A stretch of 64,000 bases of DNA from Xylaria sp. FL1777 (taxonomy: Eukaryota > Ascomycota > Sordariomycetes > Xylariales > Xylariaceae): positions 124,001 to 188,000 of the forward strand of contig MU400592.1 of the NCBI GenBank assembly GCA_022578965.1. Reading direction: 5' to 3'. Below, piece after piece: positions 10,777-22,919 of this stretch (within the stretch, counting starts at the first letter, position 1; the number at the start of each line of letters is the position of its first letter). The notes under the pieces were generated by a model. That model ran no database searches, was not told where the DNA came from, and saw nothing but the letters and a program-made list of their open reading frames with translations. Both the position numbers and the translations under genes were made by a program.

Positions 10777-11790
10777 TCATATCTTCGCCTTCAAGGCATC
10801 CTTGTCCTTCTCCCTCTCCTCCCACCAGGGCCAGGAACTCGGACGATCCCGCTCCCACACGCCGTCAAACTTCGGCTCTCTCTTCTCCAGGAAACTGCGT
10901 ATGCCCTCCAGACTATCCCGGCCACGGAACAAGTCAAAGAAGACCCTAGACTCGAGCAGGAACGCCTCCTCGGGCGTGGCGGGGGCCCCCTTATACAACA
11001 TGTCCCGCATAGTACGGACAGCAACACCACTCGTCTTGTCGGCGATCTCCAGCGCGAGCTCGACGGCGCGCGGCACCACGCGCTCGGGGGCCACGACCTC
11101 GGCGAACAGGTCGCGCACGGCCGCGTCGCCGGCCGCGTAGACGGCGCCCGTGGTGAGCAGCGCCAGCGCGCGCCCGGCGCCCAGGATCCGCGGCAGGAAG
11201 TAGCTCGAGCACGCCTCGAGGCTGAAGCCGCGGCGCGAGAACACGAAGCCGACCTTGGCGGCGTCGCTCGCGACGCGCACGTTCGCCGCCAGCGTCATCG
11301 TGATGCCCACGCCCACCGCGTGTCCGTTCAGCGCGGCCACCACGGGCTTCGCGCACCGGTAGATGGCCAGACTGACCTGCGCCCCGCCGTCTCTGTGGGC
11401 CGCGCGCGCCGCGGCTACCTCTGCCTCTGCCTCTGCCTCGCTGCCACCGCTCCGGTTCGCGCCGCCGAGATTCAGAGATGCTTGCTTTGCGGCGTCCCGG
11501 GATGACCCCGATGCTGCGTCGAGGTCCATCCCCGGACAGAACACGCGGTTGCGCGGGTCGGCGCCCGTGAACACGATTGCTTTCACCCGCGCGTCTGTCG
11601 AGAGCAGGTCGAAGGCTGAGACCAGCGACGTCACCATCGTGTCTGTGAAGGCGTTGTTGGCCTGCGGCCGGTCCAGGCGGAGGATCACCACCCGCGTCGC
11701 TGTCGGGGATGTTGGGGGAACATGCTGGAAGCTTATCTGCGGGAGCGCGGTGTAGGTTGCGTAGGATTCGGGGTGTTGGGGCTGCGCCAT
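10777..11790 (-). CDS. Enoyl-CoA hydratase/isomerase (crotonase) family protein
   Basis: Single-exon frame of 337 aa. The crotonase fold is shown by the first oxyanion-hole region around NAFTD and the FCPGMDLD loop, then ALNGHAVGVG with the second oxyanion-hole glycines, and the RGFSLEACSSYFLPRILG segment whose Glu sits where related enzymes carry a catalytic acid. An Ala/Glu-rich insert (about residues 95-130) is unusual for the family. The protein ends in AKI, a non-canonical but documented type of peroxisomal targeting tripeptide (it ends the Candida tropicalis multifunctional beta-oxidation enzyme), so a role in peroxisomal fatty-acid breakdown is plausible. The exact reaction (hydratase, isomerase or other) cannot be decided. 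The middle of the gene is markedly GC-rich compared with its surroundings. Confidence 0.9.
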   Translation of the reverse strand: MAQPQHPESYATYTALPQISFQHVPPTSPTATRVVILRLDRPQANNAFTDTMVTSLVSAFDLLSTDARVKAIVFTGADPRNRVFCPGMDLDAASGSSRDAAKQASLNLGGANRSGGSEAEAEAEVAAARAAHRDGGAQVSLAIYRCAKPVVAALNGHAVGVGITMTLAANVRVASDAAKVGFVFSRRGFSLEACSSYFLPRILGAGRALALLTTGAVYAAGDAAVRDLFAEVVAPERVVPRAVELALEIADKTSGVAVRTMRDMLYKGAPATPEEAFLLESRVFFDLFRGRDSLEGIRSFLEKREPKFDGVWERDRPSSWPWWEEREKDKDALKAKI

Positions 11791-12435
11791 CTTGACGATG
11801 GTGTTTATGATGGGGGTTGTGATGATGGATGGGTCGTGAGCAGGGCTGCTTGGAGAAATCTGGCCAAGTCAGAGTAGTAAGTACCTCGAGTCCTATGTGT
11901 GCTAGGTATACGAGGCAGCGGCTTTTCTAACATGTATAACTTATTTGGGAGTTCTTGAGCTTTTCTGAGCTGTATCGAGATCTTATAAACTCCGCTGAGC
12001 ATGGGCAGGAGCCGAGTTAAGCTCTGAACCGAAACTGGGGTTGTGCCGAGGTTCCCCAGGATTACATATCTAATTACTTCTTTCAGTATTGGAGACGTGA
12101 GACAAACCCCTGGAGACTATATTTCTTTGCTTTGGGTTAGGCCACCCGGCTTACTAGCTTCGAGGCATACAATACTTTAAAGTGCCTAGCTAAGCTAGAT
12201 GTGATGAATTGATGTTTCTTCAAATACAATTCCTGATCTGGGTAGCAGCGCATGTTTACTTCTACTGCGTGTAGATTTCTAGGGAAGGATCCGAGACTAA
12301 CTCTGATCTGACCTTTGCGTTACTTGCGTGCAAATTGCCCATATGTAGATCCCCAATGCCGCTACATCCGTGATTCATTCGTCATTCATGCCGGGGCCAA
12401 CCATACACCACGTGCCAAAGCACATCTAAACCTGC
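11791..12435. other. Intergenic region upstream of the crotonase gene
   Basis: About 0.65 kb between the crotonase start and the stop of the next minus-strand gene. Presumably promoter plus 3' UTR. Nothing else is recognisable. Confidence 0.5.
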
Positions 12436-13554
12436 TTACATGAACTTGGAAGCCAGCCCCAATAGCCCGGAACCACTCGACGACGAGGACGACCCTCCCT
12501 GGCTCTTCATGTACATCTTGAGCGCCATCTCACCCGCCTGCATCACCGCCGACTCTTTGCTGCTGTCGCTGGAGACCTTGCCTTGTGAAGCCTTCTTGTC
12601 GAATAGCTAAACAGGGGGAAAAGTTAATTAGTACACACGGATATGTAGATGGCGGATATCATTATCCTAGACGGCGTTATCCACTTACCTTGCTAGCTTC
12701 GGCCATAGCAAGAGCAACGAAGGCGCCCTGGCTGCTGGTTTTCTGCGTTCGAGTTAATATCGTCTCGCCTATGTTGTGAGCTCATAAGAACTGGTGGGCG
12801 ACATACAGCAGTGTTTCCGCTCTCTCCACTTGTGAATAACTTCAGCGCCTGCATTGCTGCTGCGGAGCCCATGGATCGATCGTCGGCATCGTTGTCGTCA
12901 TCGTCGCCTTGGAAGTACTTCTTGTGGTTTCGAAGGGTCTCTGTACGCACCCATTGTCAGCCATGAATCTTACAGTATAAACATTCTAACCCTTGGGCCA
13001 TGTTTCATTCTTTATGCCATATGTACCAGTCGTAATAATATGTACGAGAGAATGTATGATAGGGGTGGTGATGACAACAAGGAAAAGCACTGACCGTCTT
13101 CGTCGACGTCTTCTTCAGCTAGACGCTGCTTCTTCTGTCCCAGGGCTCCAAGCAGATTTGAGAACAGCTCGGTATTTCCGGAGCTGCCAGCATGTTGGCT
13201 CGCGTGGTGTGCGGCGTTGTTCCAGTCGTCGCCATCGGCGCGAGGACCACCGGCCGGATAGGCGCCACCGTGGGTAGCTGGACCAGGGAGTTATCAGTAC
13301 CGTATCGTAGCACTATTCGGTCTGCATTTCTGGTTCAGAAGCATCTTACCATTACCGGTAGCGGCACTCAGGAAACCTGTGTGTATTTCACGTTAGCTTT
13401 CGTTGGCCTACGACACACCATGTAGTGTAGGTAGTGTAGGTATACCCCGTCCCCAGTATAGCATCATCCAGCTTGCATCTCGCAGCTAGGGCGGGGTACT
13501 TTGGTAGCGGGGTATTCCAGGGGCCTTGGGAGATGTACCTTGGAGCTTGTCCAT
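12436..13554 (-). CDS. Small acidic/Gly-rich fungal protein, DUF7721/beta-flanking-like
   Basis: Six short exons (transcription order): 13554-13539, 13376-13350, 13277-13095, 12940-12807, 12742-12689, 12606-12436, giving 194 aa with all phases consistent. The first exon encodes only MDKLQ plus one base. The body has a His/Gly/Asp-rich N-terminal part, a repeated pattern of SxLFSxLLGALGQKK, GSAAAMQALKLFTSGE and GAFVALAMAEASKLFD, then a Ser-rich C-terminus ending GLLGLASKFM. This layout matches fungal proteins annotated as beta-flanking protein (DUF7721), which is from memory. Their molecular role is unknown to me. The C-terminal Gly/Leu/Ala helices could be amphipathic. Confidence 0.75.
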
Positions 13555-14432
13555 TGTGTGAAAGATGGCTCAAACAGAGGTTCTGTGATGAAGAAGTTCA
13601 ATTGTGTAGACTGATAAGAATTGGGATACAAAGAGAGAGAATTGGTAGAAAGAGAGATGTAAAGAAAGTTCCTGGATCATTGGTTTATTCGTTTTGGCAT
13701 GAAACAGCTGTGCATTTATTTACGTCGTTGGCACAGTTAAGCAAGCTGCGCAATACCAGCTGAAATCACTGGATGACGTGTGCGGGGCAGTGCAGCTTGC
13801 CAATCAATGAGGCCTCTCTCCCTGTACTGTAGCTTGGCTTCTAACCTAGCTTCCCCTCATGAACAAGGGGCTAGTTAGGTACCTATTGACTAGGTAATAG
13901 ACAAGATCTTCCCCAGGAGTTGTTATTCTGTTACTTCCCAGCGCATACTAGACACACCATATGGTTTCAAAGATGCCTGGATCTGTCTCATCCATTACCT
14001 GTTGGTTGATAGTTTGAATACCTGAGGTTCCTCACATTGATCACTGGCCCGAGAGGTACCTAGATGCTATAATATTCCACACAATTGGCCGTGGTTTGTC
14101 TTGCGAGATGAATTCTGGTAGAGGCTCTTTGTATGCCATCAAGCAATCGAAGACATGTTTGATCCAGCTGCCAAGTAAGTACATCCGTATGCTCAGCTAA
14201 CCATCTTATTACCTACTGTCCATGTCGCCTTATCTAGACCCTTTCTTATAAGATCAAGGCCGATATCTCGATCCATAATGGCCATGGCAGTTCGATTACT
14301 ACCCTACGCGGATCATACTCCAAACAAGTAATGTGTCCGCATGGGAGATTTGTTGCAGCACATATAAATCACTACGATGATCCATTAATGCCTCTATCCA
14401 TTAACGAGCACACAATTACCGGGCAAATAGAA
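13555..14432. promoter_or_regulatory. Divergent upstream region between the DUF7721-like gene and the flavoprotein monooxygenase
   Basis: About 0.9 kb. It contains the AGGTACCTA word at about 13879 and 14054. An in-frame extension of the monooxygenase reaches an ATG at 14331, but that stretch does not resemble the family's N-terminus. No other gene is visible. Confidence 0.5.
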
Positions 14433-16207
14433 ATGGCCCCAAACGAAAGCCTTGTAGACGTTTTGGTGGTTGGTGCAGGTCCAGTAGGTCTGATCACAGC
14501 CTACCAACTGGCCCGGTTCGGCGGCGTCTCCGTCCGCATCATCGAGAAACATCCTAAATCAGTTCAAGATGCATACGGTCGTGCCATCACGCTTTTCCCG
14601 CGAACCAGCGAGATGCTGGATCAGCTGGGCTTGGCAGACGAGCTACTGCAGGAGGCCTTCGCATGTCGGGAGACAGTGGCGTATAATTTACACGGCGAAG
14701 AGGTGCATGGGAGGGGTTGGAGCTTCATGAATTACATGAAGGACACTGCATTCGACTTTTCCCTCGTATTGAGACAGAGGTACCAAGAGGAAATATTCCG
14801 AAAGGCGTTGAAACGGTACGGGGTCAAGGTCGAAGCACCTGTTGAGCTCATTGGGCTTGACATCGGCGATACGGCTTCCTCAAGCTGCCATTCTGTTACC
14901 GCGACGGTACAAGACGCCGAGGAGGGGGTTATTAAGACTATCCGATGCAAACGTCTCATCGGAGCTGATGGCGGACGCTCGTCAGTTCGGCGTTTGCTGT
15001 TGATTCCATTTGAGGGCACGACGACAGAGGACAAATGGGTCAGGATAGATGGTTACGTGAAGACAAACTTACCGAAGCCCCGTACATACTGCTCAATTGA
15101 GTCTCCTACTCATGGTAACGTGTTGTGGGTTGGTTTAGACCGTGGCGCGACTCGAATTGGCTACGCTTTCACTGACGATCGAGCCAGTGCTTATGCCGAG
15201 TTCGACGAGCAAGCTGCCATTACAGAAGCCGTCGCGGCGGTGAAGCCGTTTACGCTGGAGTTCGAACGAGTCGATTGGTGGACCATATATACCGTGGGAC
15301 AGCGGATCGCAAAACATTTCTCCGTTGACGATCGTGTGTTCCTCGTTGGCGACGCGTGCCATACCCATTCATCCGGCGCGGCCCAAGGTTTAAATACAGG
15401 GATTCATGATACGGTAAACCTCGTATGGAAGCTCTCGTTAGTTCTTAGAGGCTTGGCACCCCCTACACTATTGAACACTTATGAGATGGAAAGGCGGCCG
15501 AATGTCCAGAAACTCATCCAGTATGATATGGATATAAGCCGTCTCATGACTAACCGCTTGCCTGAGGCTTGGCAAGGCGAACCTACTGCTGACGTCAACG
15601 AGATTCTCGGACAGATAATGGAGGAGGCCGGGACTTTCAGCAGCGGATTAAGCATAGCCTATGAGCCCCTGGCTGATAACCCGCTTGTTAGTGCTAGTCG
15701 CTCATTTAGACCTCTCAAGCCGGGAATGAGAGCACCAGATATTCATCTTCTAAAACCTGGCACTTTCGAGCGCACACGTTTAATCCGAGAAACTCCTAAC
15801 ATCGGTTCATTTTACGTGGCTTTTTTCGCTGCGGAGAGCTCGCAAGGGTTGCCAGAGGCCAATTTTCATGGAGTCCAGCAATCAAAGCTCCTAAACGAAT
15901 ATATTGGAAGTGAGTGCTAATCGGTCCTTGTTGTTTCCACAATACTAAGCCCGGTACAGGCCGCTCTATTACTTACTTGACCATACTTCCCACAAAAGTA
16001 CCTTCGGTATATGGATCATTTGGGCGCGCTTACTTTGACATTGAGGACAATACAGGCTACCAAAGATACGGCTTTGATCCGAGCCGAGGCGGCATTGTCG
16101 TGATACGACCTGATGGTTGGATTTGCGCCCTGATATCCGTAGATACAGATGTCGCACATGAGTTAGAGGCCTTGTTTAGAATACTCCTTGATCCTGTACA
16201 GAGGTAA
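14433..16207 (+). CDS. FAD-dependent aromatic-ring monooxygenase (phenol 2-monooxygenase type)
   Basis: Two exons, 14433-15909 and 15960-16207 (50-bp intron, GTGAGT donor), 574 aa. I chose ATG 14433 because the FAD dinucleotide-binding loop G14-A-G16-P-V-G19 then lies at the normal distance; an in-frame ATG exists at 14331. The DG motif (GADG, Asp179) and the GD motif (G306-D307, followed by ACHTHSSGAAQGLN) complete the class A flavoprotein monooxygenase signature. The last about 170 residues have the length and position of the thioredoxin-like C-terminal domain of phenol hydroxylases. These enzymes hydroxylate phenolic or quinoid substrates with NAD(P)H and O2. It could serve catabolism of aromatics or a biosynthetic pathway. 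It sits 3 kb before a pathway-type regulator, but membership in the terpene cluster is not shown. Confidence 0.9.
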
Positions 16208-19142
16208 AGGACACAAATAGAGAGTTGAAGATTTCAACATATCTTGAAGTTTAATGCAGGTCTTATCATTTCTCTAGTACTTCGAAGATAGTGACGATCA
16301 GAGCATCGATACACGTAATGATGATAACACACTAGGGACCTCACGAGGATGTCGACTCTCCTCGCCTGCGCGGAAAGCCTGTCTACGTAACACATCTGCC
16401 CGACGGCACCGATTCGCGATTACCGACATCGGCAAACAGAGAATCTATCCTCATGGCTCTACTCGCTTCACCCCACGCGTGCCATGTGACGATACTATTG
16501 ATACTAATGTCGCCCATGCCTCTCCCTATACACCCATTCGGGATTTAACTAACCCATATCTAGCTTTTGCACTTCCGGAAGTAGAAAGCCGACGTCAGCT
16601 GCAATGCTTATCATTGCCGGATAAGTCGCCAACTAAACATCACTATCCCCTGGACGACGAAACCATGTCGTCGATCAAAATAGGCGGGCCGCATCTCTGA
16701 TCCCTGCGCACATCCTCCCTCCTCGGTGTTCAAGCGCCGGAGATAATGGGGCCGATGACGTTACTTCATGGCTAGACTTTGGGACTGCCGGTTGACGCCG
16801 TCAATTGGCGCATCTAGACTGCTTCAGTCTAAAGCCCTTGGCCCGGTCGAAGGTGATATTTTGCCTTTTCGAAAGTCCCGGCGCCTAACGAAGGTGTAGG
16901 CCGTTGGTATAGGCCTAGTATTTGACTTGATATGCTTCTTCGCCTTGCAATAAGCCGTCCTAGGTATGAACACCTCGGGCATCCTTTCACTCTGCAGCTG
17001 TACCCGTCCCAAACTATGCGCAGTATCCGCATGCCTAGGGAATCCACTAAATATCATGAAGAGGACTATTAAGTATGTTGTGAGGGTACTTTCGGCGTTA
17101 CCACCCCGTTATATGTTGTGGTACCGTTGGGGGTGGAGTGGTTAAGGAGAAGTAGTACGCACTTCACCTCACCTGTAATAGTTAGAGATCTTACCTCTTC
17201 TACATGTAGTTTAGACGGTTAGCAATTTAATAATAATAACATACAGAAATTTACTAACAAAGTCAGCACTTTATATAATAAGTGCTAATAGCAGTAGTCT
17301 ATGAAGATCATCAACTACTAATAGTCGACTAAGTATAATAGAGTATATATGTTAGCTAAGCGCGGTAAATAGTGTACTCTTTGGCACCCTCAATACCACA
17401 TCGATCGAAGATAGTTGTATATATATCCTGTATAAATCGATTGTGGCTGTGGAAGCTCGATGTGTGGCTAAGAACCAATTTGCGCTTCTGCAAGTCATTT
17501 CAAGAGTAATCTGCGTTACGACATGGATGATGATGTACTGGATAACAATGTCAGCTGATTCTCGGCAGCACCTTGTCACCTTCCGGTTACTACGTAGAGC
17601 CAGGTCACTGGAATCTGTAACACTGGTCTCCCCGATCAGTAATACTTATCCATGCGCGTGGGTGGGATTTGCATCTTGCATCCGCATGTACCTAGGTATA
17701 TATTCTCCGTCTGAGATTAGCTATACTGCGTAGATTTTTCTTAAATTATGGGTCTTTTATACACTCGGGTTCTGGCCCGGGGTCTCCGCTCCCTCTTCGG
17801 CTGTTGTTTTTGATCTTGTAGGCTGTCCCGATCGTTTGATTGGATATGTATAAGTAGTCATGGTTGATCTGTATTGTTGGTGGCAAAATTCTGTATTGAA
17901 GCTGAAACTGCATTCAAAAGGTAACTCTGTACTAATAATTCCTAACTACCTACATGTAAGATAGTGCTCATACTGTATATACAACCAAATACCTACCCCT
18001 AACGGAGTTCTCTAGTTGTGCCTGGCCGCTTTTCTACCTATAAAGGTCACAAAGATTAAGGTTGGCAAGTGTGTATGTGATATAGAAGCTTTCCAGTAGA
18101 TCTCTTCATCTTTGTTGTTCTACTATGAAACACTAAGCTTATTTGAGGAAGCAGTGATGCCATAGCTGGCGACTGTTGAGTGACCGATGGTGCGAATAGT
18201 TTATTCCGACAACATGGGATGGCCATCTTTGTACTCCACGAGTCAAGAGATGCAGTAAACGGCGATAGTGGCAAGCTGTGGCTGGCTGGCTGATAAGGCA
18301 GTGGAAATGTAACTAACTAGATGGTACAGAATACTCGAGATTAACAAGGTACATGATTACCTATTTAGGACCTAGGTTAAGTTACTAAGTCAAGTGAAGC
18401 TAAGATCAGAACTCATAACTCATCATGTAATAAACCCCGAATTCAATATCGTGTAGACTCCCATATCATTCTTACTGTAAGCATTCTAGGTAAGTCCATA
18501 CGAGTGGCCCAGTCCGCCAAAGATAGTCGCGGTAAGTATTGAGCGTATGAGGTACGCTTAGACTACCTTAGTTACCTCGTAACTCTGCAATATGCCGGCA
18601 GTGATCTACATATGCGTAGAACCAAGATAGTGTATAACGTTCCCACAAAATTGGCCGGGATGGACCGTCATCCACTTGGCATCCTATAGTCACCATTGCC
18701 CTTCACACGATCAGGGCCTGTTAGGATATTAGGTTGAGAGAAAAAAGGTACCTACTCTTCTCAGCCCTGGACAACGTAAAAGCTTAGTTGTAATTACATA
18801 TACAAGCCTTTGTGGGGTCGTTACATTAGTATCGGCTTCGCCTGCAATCATTATGGGCCAAAACACTACCATTTATATGCATGCTTGATAGCTGCAGCTT
18901 AATCGTGGTCGCCGAGACAGTTTGGAGAAGTCGATATCCTACCTAATAACAGTCTACGATGATGATTTGTGGCTACATCGCATACTACCTTAAATATCCA
19001 CGATTGTCTTCCCTTTTCCATATAACGAGCGTTTCTTTGTCCATGTCATATTTACCGTCTTCTATCTAATTAACAAAAGCCTACAGAAATATAAAATCTG
19101 GACCGTTACGCCGACCTTGTCGGAGAATTCTAGGCGTTAGCC
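16208..19142. other. Gene-poor 2.9 kb region
   Basis: No convincing gene. The only notable part is a G+C-richer stretch at 16278-16700 that is open for 140 codons on the plus strand after an AG-ending, acceptor-like sequence (TTTCTCTAG) but has no ATG near its beginning and no known domain. From 16.7 to 19.1 kb the DNA is AT-rich, with stops in all frames. An imperfect inverted repeat (CCACCCC/GGGGTGG) sits near 17100-17140. Confidence 0.5.
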
Positions 19143-20609
19143 ATGTTACAGACGTGGCGGCTCAACGCGAAGGACCAGAATGAAACGCATCAGCGACAGG
19201 CATTTGATCCCGAAACAGCCAGACCTATTGTACAACAGGCCTGCAATAGCTGTCGCGTTAAAAAGGTGAGTGACAAAATCCTTCTCCTAATATATTTTAT
19301 TTATTATCTACGAGCACGAATTGTGTTGATGCTTTTGTCATAGCTACGATGTTCGGGAGAGAAGACTGGCTGCTTCCGCTGTCAAACTCTTTCACAAAAC
19401 TGTGTCTATTCTCAGAATGCCACTAGGGGGTCAGCACGCGCTCGCAAACACAAGGAGGCTACATCCAAAATCGACCATGGTAGTCGCCGGCCGTCAACCA
19501 CTCCTTCATTGGTCTCCTCTGCCCCGACGCCTAAGACTGAGACTAGGACGGCATCTCCTCGTCAAGAGCCGCTCACCTCCGCTCCAAGTGCACCAAACTC
19601 TGAGTTACACTGGGTACCAGTTCAACCGGGAAGCGACCCAGGGAACACAATATCACTCGAAGCTGAGGGAATGGGATTTGAGTCGCAGGATTACTTGCAG
19701 ATGCAAGGTATGTCTACAACGCAGATGGCGGGTCTCGACCCATATCAGAATGGCGACACATGGTTTTTTTCATGGCCAGAGCCAACACAAGAAGGGCACC
19801 TAACGCCTGCCAAAGTACCATGGGAGGGGGCCGTACTACCACTTTCTCTATCAACATTTGGGTGTTGGGAGCCGGGGTTTCAAGGCTATGACGAAACCCC
19901 AGTAACGCCTACGACCAGAAACCCTATCTCAGAGGCAATCATACCAGATATACAGACGAGTCCATTACCCATGGCCCCCCACACGGTTACGGGTCAGCAT
20001 CGCCAAGATAACTACGATTGGCTTCAATCTCAAGCTCGTGAGCCTTGTCAGTGTCTCCAAAGGGTACTCTTTTTGTTAGAGGAGCTAGACTCCGAAGCCG
20101 TTGGTACAGATGTGAAGGAGCTAGGCCCCTGGCTCTCAAGGCATAAAGAGGCACTTCGCTGCAGCGAGGCGTTGTTGATGTGTTCGCTATGCCAGGCTAA
20201 GCCAGAGCGTATGACGATCCTTGCCCTCTTGACTGATAGGCTAATAGCTATGTGCGAGAACGTTGTCTCGGCATACCTACTGACCCTTGAGGGAGACATA
20301 AGCCAGCGCATGATGGGTCATAAAGATGGCGCATGGCTAGTCCTAGTCGGTAATGTCGAGATCGATTCACCGCATGAATGGAGTGCTCTCGTACGAACTA
20401 TGCTAGTGATGCAGTTACGGGAGTTAGACACCTTGATGGCCAAGTTCAAAGACTTGTTAAACTCTATGGGCGGTGGAGGAGGGCGTAGAAAGGCGGATTC
20501 CACTCAGAGCCGGATTCTGGTATTATTGGAGAAGCTTGATCCGCCTCAGCGGAGTCAAAATGGGCTCATAGTCCCCCCCTATAGTTTACGATCTAACGCA
20601 GATCATTGA
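19143..20609 (+). CDS. Zn2Cys6 transcription factor, AflR-like, probable pathway regulator
   Basis: Two exons, 19143-19265 and 19344-20609, 462 aa. The intron falls inside the zinc cluster, between Lys41 and Leu42. The binuclear cluster is C34-X2-C37-X6-C44-X6-C51-X2-C54-X6-C61, the fungal GAL4 class. It is followed by a basic Arg/Lys linker and a Ser/Thr/Pro-rich region. The C-terminal half (from about residue 225) contains the CQCLQRVLFLLEELDSE-type helix and a SEALLMCSLCQAKPE segment resembling the AflR C-terminal domain of secondary-metabolite regulators. I see no fungal-specific 'fungal_trans' middle domain. Its position at the left flank of the terpene genes suggests that it regulates them. 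Target sites are inferred only. Confidence 0.9.
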
Positions 20610-22072
20610 AACCGAATACAGAGTTGTTACGCAAAGAACTGCGGTTCACGTGCATATGTCAGTAACCAACTACCACCACGTCAGCTATAGCTATGTGTTA
20701 CTGCATATATCGTCGAGGCTATCAACCTCAGGAAAGTGTATCTTCCGAGCTGTGAGCCACCTCGCGTTATTAGCCAATGCCCGAGCTAGGTCCGAGGTGT
20801 CCTACGCAACCGATTGTTCTAGCTATCTACTTATGCTCTAGGCTATATCCGTATTCACCAAAAAGTTAATAATATAACTCAACTGGAGCAGTAAAATTCA
20901 GATTCACTGTCAAGGCCAACTACAAAAATTTTAAGTAAGGACTTACATGCCTTCAACTACTGCACATGTCGCACCATTAGTACATAAAATATCTAGATCA
21001 AGCACCTATGTACTTTCTTTTCATGCCATGGATAACATCCTGATGTCACAGTGAACTACTCTAGTTATTGCCAAAGGGTTATTTAGCCTATAGGAGAACC
21101 CGCCGAGAGATGGCCTTACCCAGGATGTAACATGGGTTAGGTACTAGGTGGATATTGACGCGCAGGTACGTGTTATACAGTGACAGGGATGTCGATCTAG
21201 GCTAGCTAGGAATAATACCTTCATAGAGAACGTATATACACTTATGAGTACAACCTAGCTATACACCAAGTTGTAACACTTTTTGAACTTAGTAAAATCA
21301 GCCGCTAATCCATATATCGCTTTGAAGCGCATAATAAAATATTACCATTTATAATGCAATTGGTTATGTATAACTGTTTACACCTCAGGCTATTCAAAAC
21401 AAAAAGGGCGGGTTTTTATACGCAGCAGATGGTATTCGTTCATGGCAAATGATCTTGCTGCATTTCAACAGGGATGTCAGTCGTGTGTGCTGAGTACCTC
21501 TTCGTTAACCTAAGAAACTTACCTAGCAGACTTCGGTACTCGGGGATTGAAGCTCCAATCAAGGGCGTTACGGTACATATTGAAATGCACGATTGAGCAA
21601 TTCTTTGGCCTCTTTCACTCACTTCTCAAAAGTACACTTTGTGTCCGTTACGAGGTTAGGTATCTATATTATCCCGAGCGATCTCCTGGGTAGGGGGATG
21701 CGCCCTGCTTATGCGGGACCCATTCATCCGGCAAGCCTCAATACCACTTTCCGGTCGAAATCTGGACCGAGAACCAAGGAGGTTGGCCTCTTAGGTAGAA
21801 AAATCGTTCAGCCTAAGGCGAGTATCTGCGTGCTTACAATGAGTACAGTAAATAGGTCAAGCCCACAAAACAAAACACGCCACTTGCCCAGTGTTTAAAG
21901 TCCTTTTTACGTTTATGATTACGCGCCTCTTGTTTCTTTTCCCTCGTGGCGTTAACTTGACGACGTCCTGTGGCTGCCTGTGCAGCAATCAAAGCAAATC
22001 AGAGAACATATCGAACCATCTACCGGTAAGTGCCAACTCACCTCATTAGGCCGCCATCGTCAATCAACAAAT
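20610..22072. other. Intergenic region, no gene seen
   Basis: About 1.5 kb of AT-rich DNA between the regulator and the dehydrogenase remnant. All open frames are short and of random composition. I see nothing else in it. Confidence 0.5.
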
Positions 22073-22731
22073 ATGTCTGATAAGGATATCAGCGGTGTGC
22101 AAGGTAAAGCAATTCTGATGTTTAAAACTTAGTAATAGTATGTTTATATATGCGAGGGTTTCTAAAAAATTTATACGGTAATATCTGGCCTGTGTGCATA
22201 GTATGTATACAACTGCTACCGACAATGATAACCGCACATTCTTTACAGGACTAGACGTTGGGACGAGAGCGGCCCTCATTAAGGAGGCGCATGAGGAGGG
22301 CTGCACAACGTCAAAAAAATTTTGTAGAATGCGACTTAGCTATATTGGGACCAGTAAAGGCGGCTACCGACAGGATACCCTCAGAACAAACTCGGGTAGA
22401 CCTGCCGATGAAAAATTTTGGTGTTATGATGCAGCAAGATGCACTGACGACCGACAGTTACGGAGTTCAGTTTAGCATCAGCTTCCTCGGCCATGCCCTA
22501 CTCACCAAGAAACTCCTGCCTCTCATGGACTACCTAGGTACTCGGAGGCACGACTTGCCATAGCCAAAGTTGACCGCCGTCATGTATGCCCGGGAATTAG
22601 CTTGGCTAAACCTGAAAGTGAGATTAAGCAGGGGTGCCTTTCACGAAACTGCTGATGGCTTTCGAAAAGCACCACGAAGTACACAAAGCATGTGTGTTAG
22701 CGAAGAGACTATGGGATTGGATAAAAGCTGA
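22073..22731 (+). pseudogene. Decayed short-chain dehydrogenase/reductase (SDR) gene
   Basis: Pieces of a retinol-dehydrogenase-like SDR appear in order but broken. The segment starting at ATG 22073 reads like the lead-in to the Rossmann strand (SGVQGKAIL). At about 22240-22300, in one frame, is GTRAALIKEAHEEG. After a frame change near an A-run (about 22310) the next frame gives FVECDLAILGPVKAA and, further on, VQFSISFLGHALLTKKLLPLM, which are hallmarks of the family. A TAG at 22561-22563 is followed in the same frame by KLTAVMYARELA, the segment that normally follows the catalytic Tyr-x-x-x-Lys. The catalytic Tyr region and the glycine-rich cofactor loop are missing. At least one frameshift, one stop and one deletion make it non-functional. 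SDRs commonly belong to eremophilane-type clusters. Confidence 0.7.
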
Positions 22732-22919
22732 GCTATGGAAATGGGTTAACTGAATATGTGAGACGTAGTAATAAGTGACGTGTTCTTATATGCTGGATTC
22801 TGGGCTTCCTCAGATAATATCTCTAATTAGTCTCTGAATCTATAATAGACATCTTTGGCAACCATTCATTATGCAAGAAAACGGACGAATTCCTAGCTAT
22901 AATACAGCTACATAGATTC

